From: Bacteroidales bacterium
GTDB lineage: Bacteria; Bacteroidota; Bacteroidia; Bacteroidales; UBA4181
Direction of reading: 5' to 3'
Length of the DNA: 32,348 bases
Assembly (NCBI GenBank): GCA_031270985.1
Contig: JAISWR010000001.1
Location: 1-32,348 of the forward strand
Part shown: piece by piece, positions 8,526-17,007 of the stretch
Layout: the number at the start of each line of letters is the position of its first letter
Position numbering within the stretch: the stretch's first letter is position 1
Program-made: the position numbers and the translations under genes
The notes under the pieces: model-generated
Databases searched by the model: none
What the model saw: only the letters and a program-made list of their open reading frames with translations
Told to the model about the DNA's origin: nothing

Positions 8526-8955
8526 TGTCTGTCCATAAACGATAAATATTTGAGGTGTAATCTTTTAAACACAAAAAAGGATTATCTTATGCGCTATAAA
8601 TGACCCAATATAAAAAGCGACAGAATGAAGATGCAACATAAGAGAGGACAGTAGAGACCATTCATTTGGGCGAGGCGATGTGCCGTCGGTGGAACAGATC
8701 GTTCGGGCAGCCATAGACGAAGGTCTGGATGACGTGAGCAAAATATGTCTGGACAGCCGCTCAATAATAGGGGATTACACAAAGAGTGCGAAGAAGACCT
8801 AATGAAGTAAAATAAGGAGAAGGTTGAGAACGAAGAGAAGCTGTTTTTCGATCTACGAACTTGATACGGATATTATCGTGAAAGGCGGTTGTGAAATCAA
8901 GTTCGGTCACAAGGTCAATTTTGCCGGTGGGCAAAGCCATTATTTATGAGACATA
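8523..8955 (+). mobile_element. Decayed insertion-sequence remnant
   Basis: This gene-free stretch begins with TAGTGTCTGTCCATAAA (8523-8539), which looks like an IS terminal repeat. It ends near TTTATGAGACATA (8943-8955), a possible decayed inverse copy. In one plus-strand frame two coding-like blocks remain, separated by stop codons. The first (about 8680-8799) includes VEQIVRAAIDEGLDDVSK and is not recognised. The second (8851-8949) reads IYELDTDIIVKGG then IKFGHKVNFAGG, which resembles the catalytic-region motif of ISNCY/IS1182-like transposases (EPHTDII.KG, FGHK.N). Most of a transposase is missing, so this is a dead, internally deleted copy. Identity of the family is from memory of motifs only. 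Confidence 0.5.
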
Positions 8956-9027
8956 TCCAAATCGGCAATTCCGCAAACTGCCCTGTTTCCCGACATTTAC
9001 GCGGCAATCCTTCTTTTCGTAAACAAA

Positions 9028-9963
9028 TCAAAACACTGCGCCGTCGGTATAACGGAAAGATTGCGGCACGACTGTTACCGGCGTAGCATATAAAATATCC
9101 ACTACGGCGCAGCATTGAAGATGCCGCTCAATGGTAACATCTTGATTATTTGTCATGACCTGTGCGAAATTCCTTAATTGTTGTTTGTTTATTTCCAGCT
9201 CATTATACTTGTCCGGCATCACACTGTCCGTTACGTTGTATCCGATGTATTGTTTTTCTATCATTGGGGCAAACATATCCGCCTTGACATTGACATCTGG
9301 ATAGCCGCAACGTAATTCCATTTTTGCAGGCATTCCCGTAAGCGGCTGTACGGATAAGCTGACAGACGTACCGTTGTCTCCTTCTATGCGGCAGTAGAGC
9401 GTATTCTCTGTTTTTACCACCTCATCTATTTTTATGATAGTGCGCATATTCGCCACGTCCATTGCAAATATCAGGTCGTAATACATTTCCCGTTGCGCAA
9501 TTGTGTTGAAATCGCCATCTGTGCATTCCGGATGATGGGTAATTTTCACCCACTGGGGCGTTTGTTTCAGTCCTGCAACGGATTTGTGTACGGAACAGTG
9601 GTTATATCGGCCGCCCAGATGTAGCGTAACGCCGGATTCTTCCGCCACCCGCACCAGATATTGCATGTCTTTCCACCGCAAATGGTGCGGATGCGCTATG
9701 TGCACATGTTTCAACGCTTTCAACGACTTCTCCGCCAACGACACAATCCCCGTGAAATCGGCAGCGATATCAATGGCGTCGGCATATCGGAACAGAGCGT
9801 CCGGAGACGAATAGGATACGATACGGTACTTACGCGCAAAAAGCATGGATTCACGATTGTCCTGCGCATAGCATCCTACAATTTCATACGCTCCGCCGGT
9901 CAATAAGACCTTAGCGTGCAAATGTGACGAAGCGTCTGTCCCTATAATGCCTATCCGAATCAT
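9028..9963 (-). CDS. Gfo/Idh/MocA-like oxidoreductase, degenerate motifs
   Basis: 311 aa. The N-terminal part (1-120) has the order of a Rossmann NAD(P)-binding fold: MIRIGIIGTDASSHLHAKVL, an acidic-rich turn, then IDIAADFTGIVSLAEKSLKALKHV. Family members normally have GxGxxG and a catalytic EKP lysine motif. Here the first reads GIIGTD and the second is replaced by AHPHHLRW, so both the cofactor site and the catalytic lysine look altered. The C-terminal half (about 125-311) follows the alpha/beta dimerisation domain pattern. It may be a non-catalytic or substrate-divergent member. It has its own -7 element (9985-9992) and is convergent with the IS remnant and adaptor. Substrate unknown. Confidence 0.75.
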   Translation of the reverse strand: MIRIGIIGTDASSHLHAKVLLTGGAYEIVGCYAQDNRESMLFARKYRIVSYSSPDALFRYADAIDIAADFTGIVSLAEKSLKALKHVHIAHPHHLRWKDMQYLVRVAEESGVTLHLGGRYNHCSVHKSVAGLKQTPQWVKITHHPECTDGDFNTIAQREMYYDLIFAMDVANMRTIIKIDEVVKTENTLYCRIEGDNGTSVSLSVQPLTGMPAKMELRCGYPDVNVKADMFAPMIEKQYIGYNVTDSVMPDKYNELEINKQQLRNFAQVMTNNQDVTIERHLQCCAVVDILYATPVTVVPQSFRYTDGAVF

Positions 9964-9984
9964 ATCCTGACGATTTTTTCACTG

Positions 9985-9992
9985 CAAATATA
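9985..9992 (-). promoter_or_regulatory. -7 element of the Gfo/Idh/MocA-like gene
   Basis: Minus-strand TATATTTG lies 21 bp before the ATG at 9963 and matches TAnnTTTG. No clear TTTG at the -33 position was seen. Confidence 0.5.
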
Positions 9993-10175
9993 ACCATATA
10001 TTCGGTTCATTGTTCGTGTATGTTATGTTATTTTTCAACAAGTGGGTGTTGATAACAATTGTTGTACATATAACGGTTAATTGAGTAAAAATATTTTGCG
10101 GCGTATTTTGTTATTTGATCCCGTCAAGTCGGTTAGGTTTCTATCCTGTTTTTCTCGAAAATGAAAGAAATGATG

Positions 10176-10183
10176 TACCTTTG
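10176..10183 (+). promoter_or_regulatory. -7 element of the ettA gene
   Basis: TACCTTTG matches TAnnTTTG and lies 28 bp before the ATG at 10212. A T-rich stretch about 20-25 bp upstream could serve as a weak -33 region. Confidence 0.5.
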
Positions 10184-10211
10184 CCGGCAACATTATTAAA
10201 ATAAATGGGAC

Positions 10212-11888
10212 ATGTCGGACGACAAAAAAATCATTTTTTCGATGGTGGGAGTCGGTAAAACCTTTCCGCCCCACAAGCAGGTACTGAAAGATATTCGCCT
10301 GTCGTTTTATTACGGCGCCAAAATTGGCATCATCGGGCTGAACGGATCGGGCAAGTCCACCTTGCTGAAAATCATTGCGGGCATTGAAAAGTCGTTTCAG
10401 GGCGAGGTGGTTTTTGCGCCCGGCTATTCGGTAGGTTTGTTGGAGCAGGAGCCTTATCTGGATGAGCGCAAAACGGTGAAAGAGATTGTGCGGGAAGGCG
10501 TTTTGGAAGTTGTTGAACTGTTGCGAGAATACGAGGAGGTGAACAGCCGGTTTGCAGATCCGATGAGCGACGAAGAGATGAATGCGCTGATGTTGCGGCA
10601 GGGTGAACTGATGGAGCAGATCGACCATGCGGAGGGTTGGGAATTGGACAGCAAACTGGAGCGCGCTATGGACGCACTGCGCTGTCCTGAGGGTGATGCG
10701 CCGGTGGCGATGCTGTCTGGCGGCGAACGTCGGCGTGTGGCGTTGTGTCGCCTGCTGCTGAAAGAACCACACGTGTTACTGCTCGACGAACCAACGAACC
10801 ACCTCGACGCTGAATCCATCCAATGGCTCGAAATGCATCTGCAACAATATAAAGGCACGGTAATTGCCATCACGCACGACCGCTATTTCCTCGACAACGT
10901 GGCAGGTTGGATTCTGGAACTTGATCGCGGCGAGGGTATTCCGTGGCAGGGCAACTATTCCTCGTGGCTGGAACAAAAAACCACCCGTATGGCACAGGAG
11001 GAAAAACAGGAAAGCAAGCGGCGCAAAACCCTTGAACGCGAACTGGAATGGGTGCGCATGGCGCCCAAGGCTCGCCATGCAAAGGCAAAAGCGCGACTAT
11101 CGGCTTATGACAAAATGTTGAGCGAAGACAGTCGCCGGAAAGAAGAACGGCTGGAGATATTCATTCCCAACGGTCCGCGTTTGGGCGATAAAGTGATTGA
11201 AGTGCGCGAAGTGTCAAAAGCGTATGGCGATCGGTTGCTGTTCGACCGGCTCAGTTTTCGCTTGCCTCCTGCGGGCATTGTGGGAGTGATTGGCCCCAAC
11301 GGATCGGGCAAAACCACCCTGTTCCGCCTCATCATGAACATGGAACAGCCCGATAAGGGCAACATCGAAGTGGGCGAAACAGTTAAAATTGCTTATGTTG
11401 ATCAAAGCCATCAGGATATTGATCCTGAAAAAACTGTGTTTCAGGTGATCTCGAAAGGCAGCGAACTCATCACGCTGGGCGGCAAACAGCTAAATGCGCG
11501 GGCTTACGTGGCGCGTTTCAACTTTACGGGCGCCGACCAGGAGAAGAAATGCGACGTACTGTCGGGCGGCGAACGCAACCGGCTGCACCTCGCACTGGCG
11601 CTTAAAGAGGAAGGCAATGTGTTGCTGCTTGACGAACCGACCAACGACATTGACGTGAATACCCTGCGGGCGCTCGAAGAAGGACTGGAAAATTTTGCGG
11701 GTTGCGCGGTGATCATCTCGCACGACCGGTGGTTTCTTGATCGCATTGCGACGCACATCCTCGCATTTGAAGGCGATTCCAGCGCGTATTTTTTCGAAGG
11801 ATCTTATTCGGAATATGAGGAAAACCGCAAAAAACGACTCGGCAACGATAGCCCCAAGCGCGTACGGTACAGAAAATTGACGATTTGA
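10212..11888 (+). CDS. ettA: Energy-dependent translational throttle protein EttA (ABC-F)
   Basis: 558 aa, the usual length for EttA. Two ABC ATPase domains without membrane segments: Walker A GLNGSGKST (42-50) and GPNGSGKTT (361-369), signatures LSGGERRR (168-175) and LSGGERNR in the second domain, and Walker B LLLDEPTNHLD with its catalytic Glu193 and LLLDEPTNDID. Between them lies a charged linker rich in Lys, Arg and Glu (about 250-320), the P-site tRNA interaction motif region, preceded by the EttA arm region. EttA binds the ribosomal E site and gates the first peptide bond according to ATP/ADP ratio. It is monocistronic, with its own -7 element, and is convergent with the glycan operon end, whose last gene stops 62 bp away. 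Confidence 0.92.
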   Translation: MSDDKKIIFSMVGVGKTFPPHKQVLKDIRLSFYYGAKIGIIGLNGSGKSTLLKIIAGIEKSFQGEVVFAPGYSVGLLEQEPYLDERKTVKEIVREGVLEVVELLREYEEVNSRFADPMSDEEMNALMLRQGELMEQIDHAEGWELDSKLERAMDALRCPEGDAPVAMLSGGERRRVALCRLLLKEPHVLLLDEPTNHLDAESIQWLEMHLQQYKGTVIAITHDRYFLDNVAGWILELDRGEGIPWQGNYSSWLEQKTTRMAQEEKQESKRRKTLERELEWVRMAPKARHAKAKARLSAYDKMLSEDSRRKEERLEIFIPNGPRLGDKVIEVREVSKAYGDRLLFDRLSFRLPPAGIVGVIGPNGSGKTTLFRLIMNMEQPDKGNIEVGETVKIAYVDQSHQDIDPEKTVFQVISKGSELITLGGKQLNARAYVARFNFTGADQEKKCDVLSGGERNRLHLALALKEEGNVLLLDEPTNDIDVNTLRALEEGLENFAGCAVIISHDRWFLDRIATHILAFEGDSSAYFFEGSYSEYEENRKKRLGNDSPKRVRYRKLTI

Positions 11889-11950
11889 GTTCCCCTGCCG
11901 ACGCACATCATGTGACTTTTGGGCTGAGTATCTCCGTCATTTTCTTCGGA

Positions 11951-13012
11951 TTACAGGGCATATATTCTGCGGGCATTTTCAAAAAATATCTTATCCGTAA
12001 CGTGTTTGGGCAAACGCAACCCCTCCAATGTTTGCGGCGCATCGGGCAAGTTGAATTTTTCAGCAGGGACTTTTTCTCCGGTAGCAAAGAACAGCCAATG
12101 GTTTCGCCACTCTTTGCCCACCAGCGCACATAAGTTTTCGGCATATCTGCCGGGAGTGAGGTAACGCTTTACCTTTGCCTTGACGCCTGTCAGTTCGATA
12201 AAGCAATCCGTTGCATACATCAGCCTGTCCTGGTATTGCAGGAAGAAATCACGGACTTTGTCTCTGTTCCGGTATGTCTGCAAATGGATATGTCCGATGC
12301 ACGCCGAGAGATCCGTTGTCCAATGGGGATACCGTTCAAAACGGTCAGCTACTTTGTCTATGTCCCATTCCATGCTGCCGAGATGTGCACTGACGAAATT
12401 CAGACGCGGATATTTTTCCAGCAACCGGTCGCGGACGGCAAGATGTTCCTCATACGCGGGTGCGTCGGGATGACGGTACATGTGATACTGTGGAGCAGTG
12501 TTGTAATAATGCAGTTCGTTGGCGAGCGTGATTTTTTCATAAGGCAACCAGCAACTGCGAGGATCTCCAAGATGGGCGAGTAGCGGGACGCCTTTGTTTT
12601 CGAGATACGCTATCACCGGCGCAAAAGCGGGGTGGTCGGCCATGATGTATTTGCCGTCCTTATCCTGCAACGTCATTCCGATGTTTTTCCATATCTTAAT
12701 CCCTTTTGCACCGGCGTTTAAGCACTTTTTGACGTATGCAACGGCGTCGCCGGCAAATGATGCGGAAGCGAAACCCGACGGGTCAAACGTGCCTAAAAAA
12801 TCAAACCATTGAGGGTATTTTTTTTTCAGGCGTACCGAAACACTTAATTGCCGGCCAACAGGCACACCATCCAAAGCCGTATTGATAGAAACGAGGTGCA
12901 TATTGACGGAAGACGCATATCGCAACAAGGCGTCCCACGTAACCAGATAATGTATGTGCGCATCGCATTTGGGCGCTTTGGCGAAATCGCAAGGCAGGTA
13001 ATATTCAGTCAT
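11951..13012 (-). CDS. Amidohydrolase-2 family metal-dependent hydrolase
   Basis: 353 aa. The metal-binding signature DAHIH (17-21) lies near the N-terminus, as in TIM-barrel amidohydrolases of the amidohydrolase-2 group. Further metal or active-site motifs are PLLAHLGDP, FVSAHLGSMEWD and MYATDCFIE, in the expected order. No signal peptide, so cytoplasmic. It is the last gene of the 13-gene glycan operon and overlaps the 3' end of the GT4 gene by 8 bp. In that context it may hydrolyse or decarboxylate an intermediate of a modified sugar, but the substrate is unknown. Family members also act on aromatic acids and lactones. Confidence 0.82.
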   Translation of the reverse strand: MTEYYLPCDFAKAPKCDAHIHYLVTWDALLRYASSVNMHLVSINTALDGVPVGRQLSVSVRLKKKYPQWFDFLGTFDPSGFASASFAGDAVAYVKKCLNAGAKGIKIWKNIGMTLQDKDGKYIMADHPAFAPVIAYLENKGVPLLAHLGDPRSCWLPYEKITLANELHYYNTAPQYHMYRHPDAPAYEEHLAVRDRLLEKYPRLNFVSAHLGSMEWDIDKVADRFERYPHWTTDLSACIGHIHLQTYRNRDKVRDFFLQYQDRLMYATDCFIELTGVKAKVKRYLTPGRYAENLCALVGKEWRNHWLFFATGEKVPAEKFNLPDAPQTLEGLRLPKHVTDKIFFENARRIYAL

Positions 13013-14165
13013 TTTTTGCGTCTGTGCCGGTAACCAGCGATTGAAACAATTGAACCCATTTGCCGGCTATGTTTTCTATCTTGTACCGGTTTGACTTTAA
13101 CAATGCTTTTCGTCCCATTTCTTTTCTTATATCCTCATTTTCAATAAGATATTCTATTTTTTCAGCCAATTGGCGAATGTTTTCGGATTCCACCAAAAAA
13201 CCGTCTTCACCATCGGAGATGATGTCTTTCGGGCCGGTTTTGCAGGCAAACGACACCACGGGCAATCCGCATGACATTGCTTCGATCATGACCAGCGGCA
13301 TACCTTCCTTTCTGGAACTGAGCACATAGATAGATCCGTTGCGGTATATTTCCGACAAGTCGGACACGTAAGAAGTGTCAATCACCACGGCATCATTCAG
13401 GCGGTAGCGGTTGATTTGCTCCATGTACGGGGATTGTTCCCCTTTTCCGTGAATGATTAATTTCCATTCGGGATATTTTGCGGCAATTATGTTCCATGCG
13501 TCTATCAGCAGGTCAAATCCTTTTTCATACGAAAATGCGCCGACCGAGACAATTCTCCGGCTGGTGACATCGCTCGGTTGTTGCGGTGCAGGAATGGTGA
13601 TAAAATTCGGTATGACCGTCAGATTGCTCAATCCTGTCCACAACTCTGCTTCTTCATGAGTGAGCACAACAAATTTGTCCAGTTTCTTGATGTTGTTCAC
13701 CATGATGTTAAATTCCCACTTTTTGAAAAATTTGACGAGCGGGTTTTTGAGGAAGAACCGGTGTCGTTGGTTCCATGTGCCGGAGTGCAGTTCTCCCACT
13801 TTTTTGCTTCCGTCTTTCAGATGGGTGATAACTCTCAGTTCTTTCCAAATCCAGAGTGTTGAAACAAATATGTCCGGTTTGAAACAGTTGATAAATTTGT
13901 GGAGTCTTTTTCTGAACAGGAAATATTTGTAGGGATAAGTGATAAGTTTCCACAATTTGTTATCGTCGTCGAAATTAACATTCAGGTCAAGGTGGGTTAC
14001 TTTGTCCGAAATGGGATATGCGGGTTTGTGATTTCGTTGTTCGGTGGTGAGCAGTACCACCGAATAGCCGAATGTTTCGGCGAAATAGTTTGCTTTCAGG
14101 ATGGTGATGCGTTCCATCCCGCGCGACAAGATAACTTTTGGCAGATAATAAACGATTTTCATCAT
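13005..14165 (-). CDS. GT4-family glycosyltransferase (paralog of the one at 22.6-23.8 kb)
   Basis: 386 aa with GT-B architecture. N-terminal domain begins MMKIVYYLPKVILSRGMERI, matching the acceptor-binding half of GT4 enzymes. The C-terminal donor domain has VGAFSYEKGFDLLIDAW and the GT4 EX7E motif in SSRKEGMPLVMIEAMSCG. It should transfer a nucleotide-activated sugar to a lipid-linked glycan at the cytoplasmic face of the membrane. The start is 5 bp after the nucleotidyltransferase gene stop, and it overlaps the amidohydrolase start by 8 bp. It is clearly paralogous over its whole length to the gene at 22613-23755, sharing for example LKANYFAE, GFDLLIDAW and IPNFITIP. Confidence 0.92.
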   Translation of the reverse strand: MMKIVYYLPKVILSRGMERITILKANYFAETFGYSVVLLTTEQRNHKPAYPISDKVTHLDLNVNFDDDNKLWKLITYPYKYFLFRKRLHKFINCFKPDIFVSTLWIWKELRVITHLKDGSKKVGELHSGTWNQRHRFFLKNPLVKFFKKWEFNIMVNNIKKLDKFVVLTHEEAELWTGLSNLTVIPNFITIPAPQQPSDVTSRRIVSVGAFSYEKGFDLLIDAWNIIAAKYPEWKLIIHGKGEQSPYMEQINRYRLNDAVVIDTSYVSDLSEIYRNGSIYVLSSRKEGMPLVMIEAMSCGLPVVSFACKTGPKDIISDGEDGFLVESENIRQLAEKIEYLIENEDIRKEMGRKALLKSNRYKIENIAGKWVQLFQSLVTGTDAKND

Positions 14166-14170
14166 ACGGG

Positions 14171-15232
14171 TTATGTGCGGTTAATCATGTTAAAATAGTT
14201 TTCCCATTCTCCCATATCTTTCCATGAACCTTCGGAAACAGGGAATACGCCGATTTTTCCATTCTGTTGTTGCACGAATTTGATGAGGTCGGTGATGTGG
14301 AAAAACACATTTTCGGGTATTTCGTTCAGCAACGATTTTTTCAGCAGATACATGCCGGAATTGACTTTCAAGGTGATGTCCGGTTTTTCCTGCAGGTCGA
14401 TCAATATGCCGTTTTCTCCTGTTTCCACCACCCCGTAGGGGATGTGATAATTTTTGAGTGCGGCGACAATGGTTATCTCATGGTTGTTTTCCATGTGGTA
14501 TTGCAATATTTCCGAATAGTCCTGTTCGATGAGGATATCGCAATTGGTGACGAAAAAATGTTCGCTTTTCAGTCGTTTTTTCATCATTGTCAGGCTGCCT
14601 GCTGTTCCCAGTGGCTTGTTTTCCTTGAAAAAATGTATATTCAGTGGCAAGTTGAGGCTGTTGATATAAAATTTGATGAGTTCATCTTTGTAATTGACGG
14701 AAATATAAAAATCGGTACATCCGTAACAGGCAAACCGGTCAAATATTTCCTCCAGCATGGATTTTTCGCGGATGGGAATCAACGGTTTTGGAAGGATATT
14801 GGTTAGTGGCTGCAACCGGCTGCCCGCGCCGCCTGCCATGATCACTACCGGCAAATCAATGTTGGCTCGGATTGTTTGGCGGGACGGGAAAAAATCAGTC
14901 CAAAAATACACGTTCACCAGGTCGCCCTGCTTATTGATCACCGGCATACATTCCGTTCTTTCGGCAATCATCAGTTTTTTGATTTTTGCTGTACTGTCGT
15001 GTTCGCTGGAATATATTTTGTTGGTGTCCAGAATGGTGGCAACCGTGTTGCCAATATCTACATTCCGGATAATGGCGCGTTGAATGTCCCCGATGGTGAG
15101 AATACTGCAAAATTTGTTATTGTCGTAAACGAACAGCAGTTTCACCGATTCGGCATCCATTTTCTGCAAACATTCAAAAATGGAGGTATCTAAGCGAACA
15201 ATTCTGTTGGCAATTTTTTTTCTTACACCCAT
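14171..15232 (-). CDS. Sugar-phosphate nucleotidyltransferase with N-terminal CBS pair (PtmE-like)
   Basis: 353 aa. Residues 1-115 look like two CBS motifs (FVYDNNKFCSILTIGDIQRAI and ECMPVINKQGDLVNVYFWTD). Residues about 126-353 are an NTP transferase: MAGGAGSRLQPLTNILPKPL at 132-151, ENKPLGTAGSL, a metal-binding FVTNCDIL, and GSWKDMGEW near the C-terminus. The same fusion occurs in guanylyltransferases of the legionaminic-acid route (PtmE), which activate glucosamine-1-phosphate with GTP. Here it should make the NDP-sugar that the neighbouring SDR and DegT enzymes modify. Base and sugar specificity cannot be read from sequence. No legionaminate synthase genes are present in the window. Confidence 0.88.
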   Translation of the reverse strand: MGVRKKIANRIVRLDTSIFECLQKMDAESVKLLFVYDNNKFCSILTIGDIQRAIIRNVDIGNTVATILDTNKIYSSEHDSTAKIKKLMIAERTECMPVINKQGDLVNVYFWTDFFPSRQTIRANIDLPVVIMAGGAGSRLQPLTNILPKPLIPIREKSMLEEIFDRFACYGCTDFYISVNYKDELIKFYINSLNLPLNIHFFKENKPLGTAGSLTMMKKRLKSEHFFVTNCDILIEQDYSEILQYHMENNHEITIVAALKNYHIPYGVVETGENGILIDLQEKPDITLKVNSGMYLLKKSLLNEIPENVFFHITDLIKFVQQQNGKIGVFPVSEGSWKDMGEWENYFNMINRT

Positions 15233-15244
15233 TTCCGCAAAATA

Positions 15245-16240
15245 TTAATAATGAATGACATAATTTCCGTATTGGGTTTTATTTTCTTCGGCATCCTCAT
15301 ACAAACCGATAGACAAAGCATTGATGAGTTCTTCCACTCCGTATGGTACGGAGAATTGCGGCTCAAAGCCCAACCTGTTTTTCACTTTGGCAAAGGAAAC
15401 TCTGTAATTGCGCGGGTCGTTGCCGTTTGTCCCGTATTTCACTTTACTGTCCGGCAGTCGTTTCATGATTTCTTCCACAATCATTTTTTTGGTATAATTG
15501 TTCTTTTCTCCGCCCGCATTGAATACTTCAAAGGCTACCAGTGAGTTGTCGGCATTGATGACTGTGTCCAGCAATCGTGCGAAATCGCGTACATGGCAAT
15601 AGGGACGCCATGTGTGTTCGTCATACACCGACAATTCTTTTTTCAGATACAATTCTTTCACAAATTCGCTGATGGACAGGTCAAAACGCATACGGGGCGA
15701 CAAGCCGAATGCGGTGGCAAAACGCAGTACCACTCCGGTATAATCCAGCAGGTTTTTCTTCTCCAGCAAATATAATTCGTTGGCTACCTTTGCTTTGGCA
15801 TATATCGAGAGCGGATTCAGTTCAAATGTTTCGTCGGCTAATTCGTCCGTCTTAATCAACCCGTAATTGGAACAGGTGGAAATGAACACCAATTTGTCGA
15901 TTCCTTTTCCGCGAAAGAAATCCATACAGTTTTGCACGCCTTTTTCGTTGATGACGGTGGACTGTTCGGGATATTTTTTAGTGATGGGGTCGCCCACCAG
16001 TCCCGCCATCAGGATGACATCGGTAATGCCTTCTTTCAACGTCTTTTCCAAATCGGCGTTGTTGCTCATGTCGCCCCGTATGAACTTGTAAGCGGGGTCG
16101 CCGATGCAGGACAAAATGGAAAATTGATTGCCGTACACAAAATTATCCAGCGCCGTCACTTTATATCCCTTTTTCAGAAAATGGGCGGTGACTACCGTCC
16201 CCACATATCCCGCTCCGCCTACTAACAAGATGTTTTTCAT
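15245..16240 (-). CDS. NAD-dependent epimerase/dehydratase (extended SDR)
   Basis: 331 aa. Rossmann glycine motif GGAGYVG (8-14), an acidic residue after beta-2 (ALDNFVYGNQF), catalytic Thr/Ser region STCSNYG (121-127) and YAKAK with Tyr147 and Lys151. These are the hallmarks of nucleotide-sugar epimerases and dehydratases. Residues about 175-190 (RMRFDLSISEFVKELY) and the WRPYCHVRDFARL motif are typical of GDP/UDP-sugar SDRs. It most likely oxidises or epimerises the NDP-sugar made by the adjacent nucleotidyltransferase, which starts 12 bp downstream; FkbM is 4 bp upstream. The exact reaction is not resolved. Confidence 0.9.
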   Translation of the reverse strand: MKNILLVGGAGYVGTVVTAHFLKKGYKVTALDNFVYGNQFSILSCIGDPAYKFIRGDMSNNADLEKTLKEGITDVILMAGLVGDPITKKYPEQSTVINEKGVQNCMDFFRGKGIDKLVFISTCSNYGLIKTDELADETFELNPLSIYAKAKVANELYLLEKKNLLDYTGVVLRFATAFGLSPRMRFDLSISEFVKELYLKKELSVYDEHTWRPYCHVRDFARLLDTVINADNSLVAFEVFNAGGEKNNYTKKMIVEEIMKRLPDSKVKYGTNGNDPRNYRVSFAKVKNRLGFEPQFSVPYGVEELINALSIGLYEDAEENKTQYGNYVIHY

Positions 16241-16244
16241 GGAC

Positions 16245-16988
16245 TTATTGATGGTTCTTTATAATTACGGTGTCTTTCGTGATAAAAAATGACCATTTGC
16301 TGAAACACGCTACGACTGCCTCAAAAAACGATTGGGCGCATCCGCGTACGATATGGTCGTGCAATTCGATAAATATTGTATCGACTTTGGACATCCATGC
16401 GGTAAAATCAGATGAAAACACTTGTTTTTCGCTTGATTCTATGTCGATTTTCAGAACGTCTATCCGGTCAATTGCATACTTGTCCAGCAGCGTATTGACG
16501 GATATTGCGGAAACAGTACCTTCCGGATCCTCCTCTACCACCATGCCGCATTTTCCGTGATTGTACTTGTCATAGACCTTTAACGGAGCATCTACGTTCC
16601 AGAGCGCGCTGTTTTCGCAATAAATATTGTCGTATAATGAGACGTTTTTTTGCAACAGTTTAAAGTTTTCACTGTCTGGTTCTATGCATATGATTTTGGC
16701 GTCCGGATAACGGTTTTTCATCAGTATGGCGAATAAACCTATGTTTGCCCCTCCGTCGATAATGATGCGCGGCTGTTGTTCGAGTTTGACGTCGTATTCT
16801 TTTTTCAGGAATATGTCGAAGAACATAGCATAATCGGATGTGCCCGTACGCAGTGAGAAACGGTGTGCAATGCCCGGTATTTGCAAATTGCGGACACGCC
16901 CGAAATAGAATCTCAGGAACAACGCCCATCCTTTTATGACACCAAATCGCGCACAAAACCTGTAAAAAACTTTTATATCTTCTTTCAT
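16245..16988 (-). CDS. FkbM-family methyltransferase
   Basis: 247 aa. SAM-binding motif IIIDGGANIGLFAIL (75-89), acidic motif IICIEPDSENF after beta-2, and the FkbM-type DVLKIDIESSEKQVF segment. FkbM enzymes O-methylate sugars or other glycan parts and are common in O-antigen and capsule clusters. No signal or membrane segment. It sits 19 bp after the radical SAM gene and 4 bp before the SDR gene, so it is probably co-expressed and may methylate the same modified sugar. Confidence 0.9.
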   Translation of the reverse strand: MKEDIKVFYRFCARFGVIKGWALFLRFYFGRVRNLQIPGIAHRFSLRTGTSDYAMFFDIFLKKEYDVKLEQQPRIIIDGGANIGLFAILMKNRYPDAKIICIEPDSENFKLLQKNVSLYDNIYCENSALWNVDAPLKVYDKYNHGKCGMVVEEDPEGTVSAISVNTLLDKYAIDRIDVLKIDIESSEKQVFSSDFTAWMSKVDTIFIELHDHIVRGCAQSFFEAVVACFSKWSFFITKDTVIIKNHQ

Positions 16989-17007
16989 GTTGTTTATTGG
17001 TCAGTGG

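Noticed and set aside
8594-8782. 62-aa minus-strand frame in the IS remnant
   Set aside because: Cys/Leu/Pro-rich shadow of the plus-strand coding-like block with VEQIVRAAIDEG.
10077-10772. 231-aa minus-strand frame
   Set aside because: Antisense to ettA; rich in His, Arg and Gln as expected for a shadow frame.
14171-16240. Legionaminic-acid biosynthesis locus
   Set aside because: The nucleotidyltransferase resembles PtmE, but no synthase, hydrolysing epimerase or CMP-transferase genes are present in the window.
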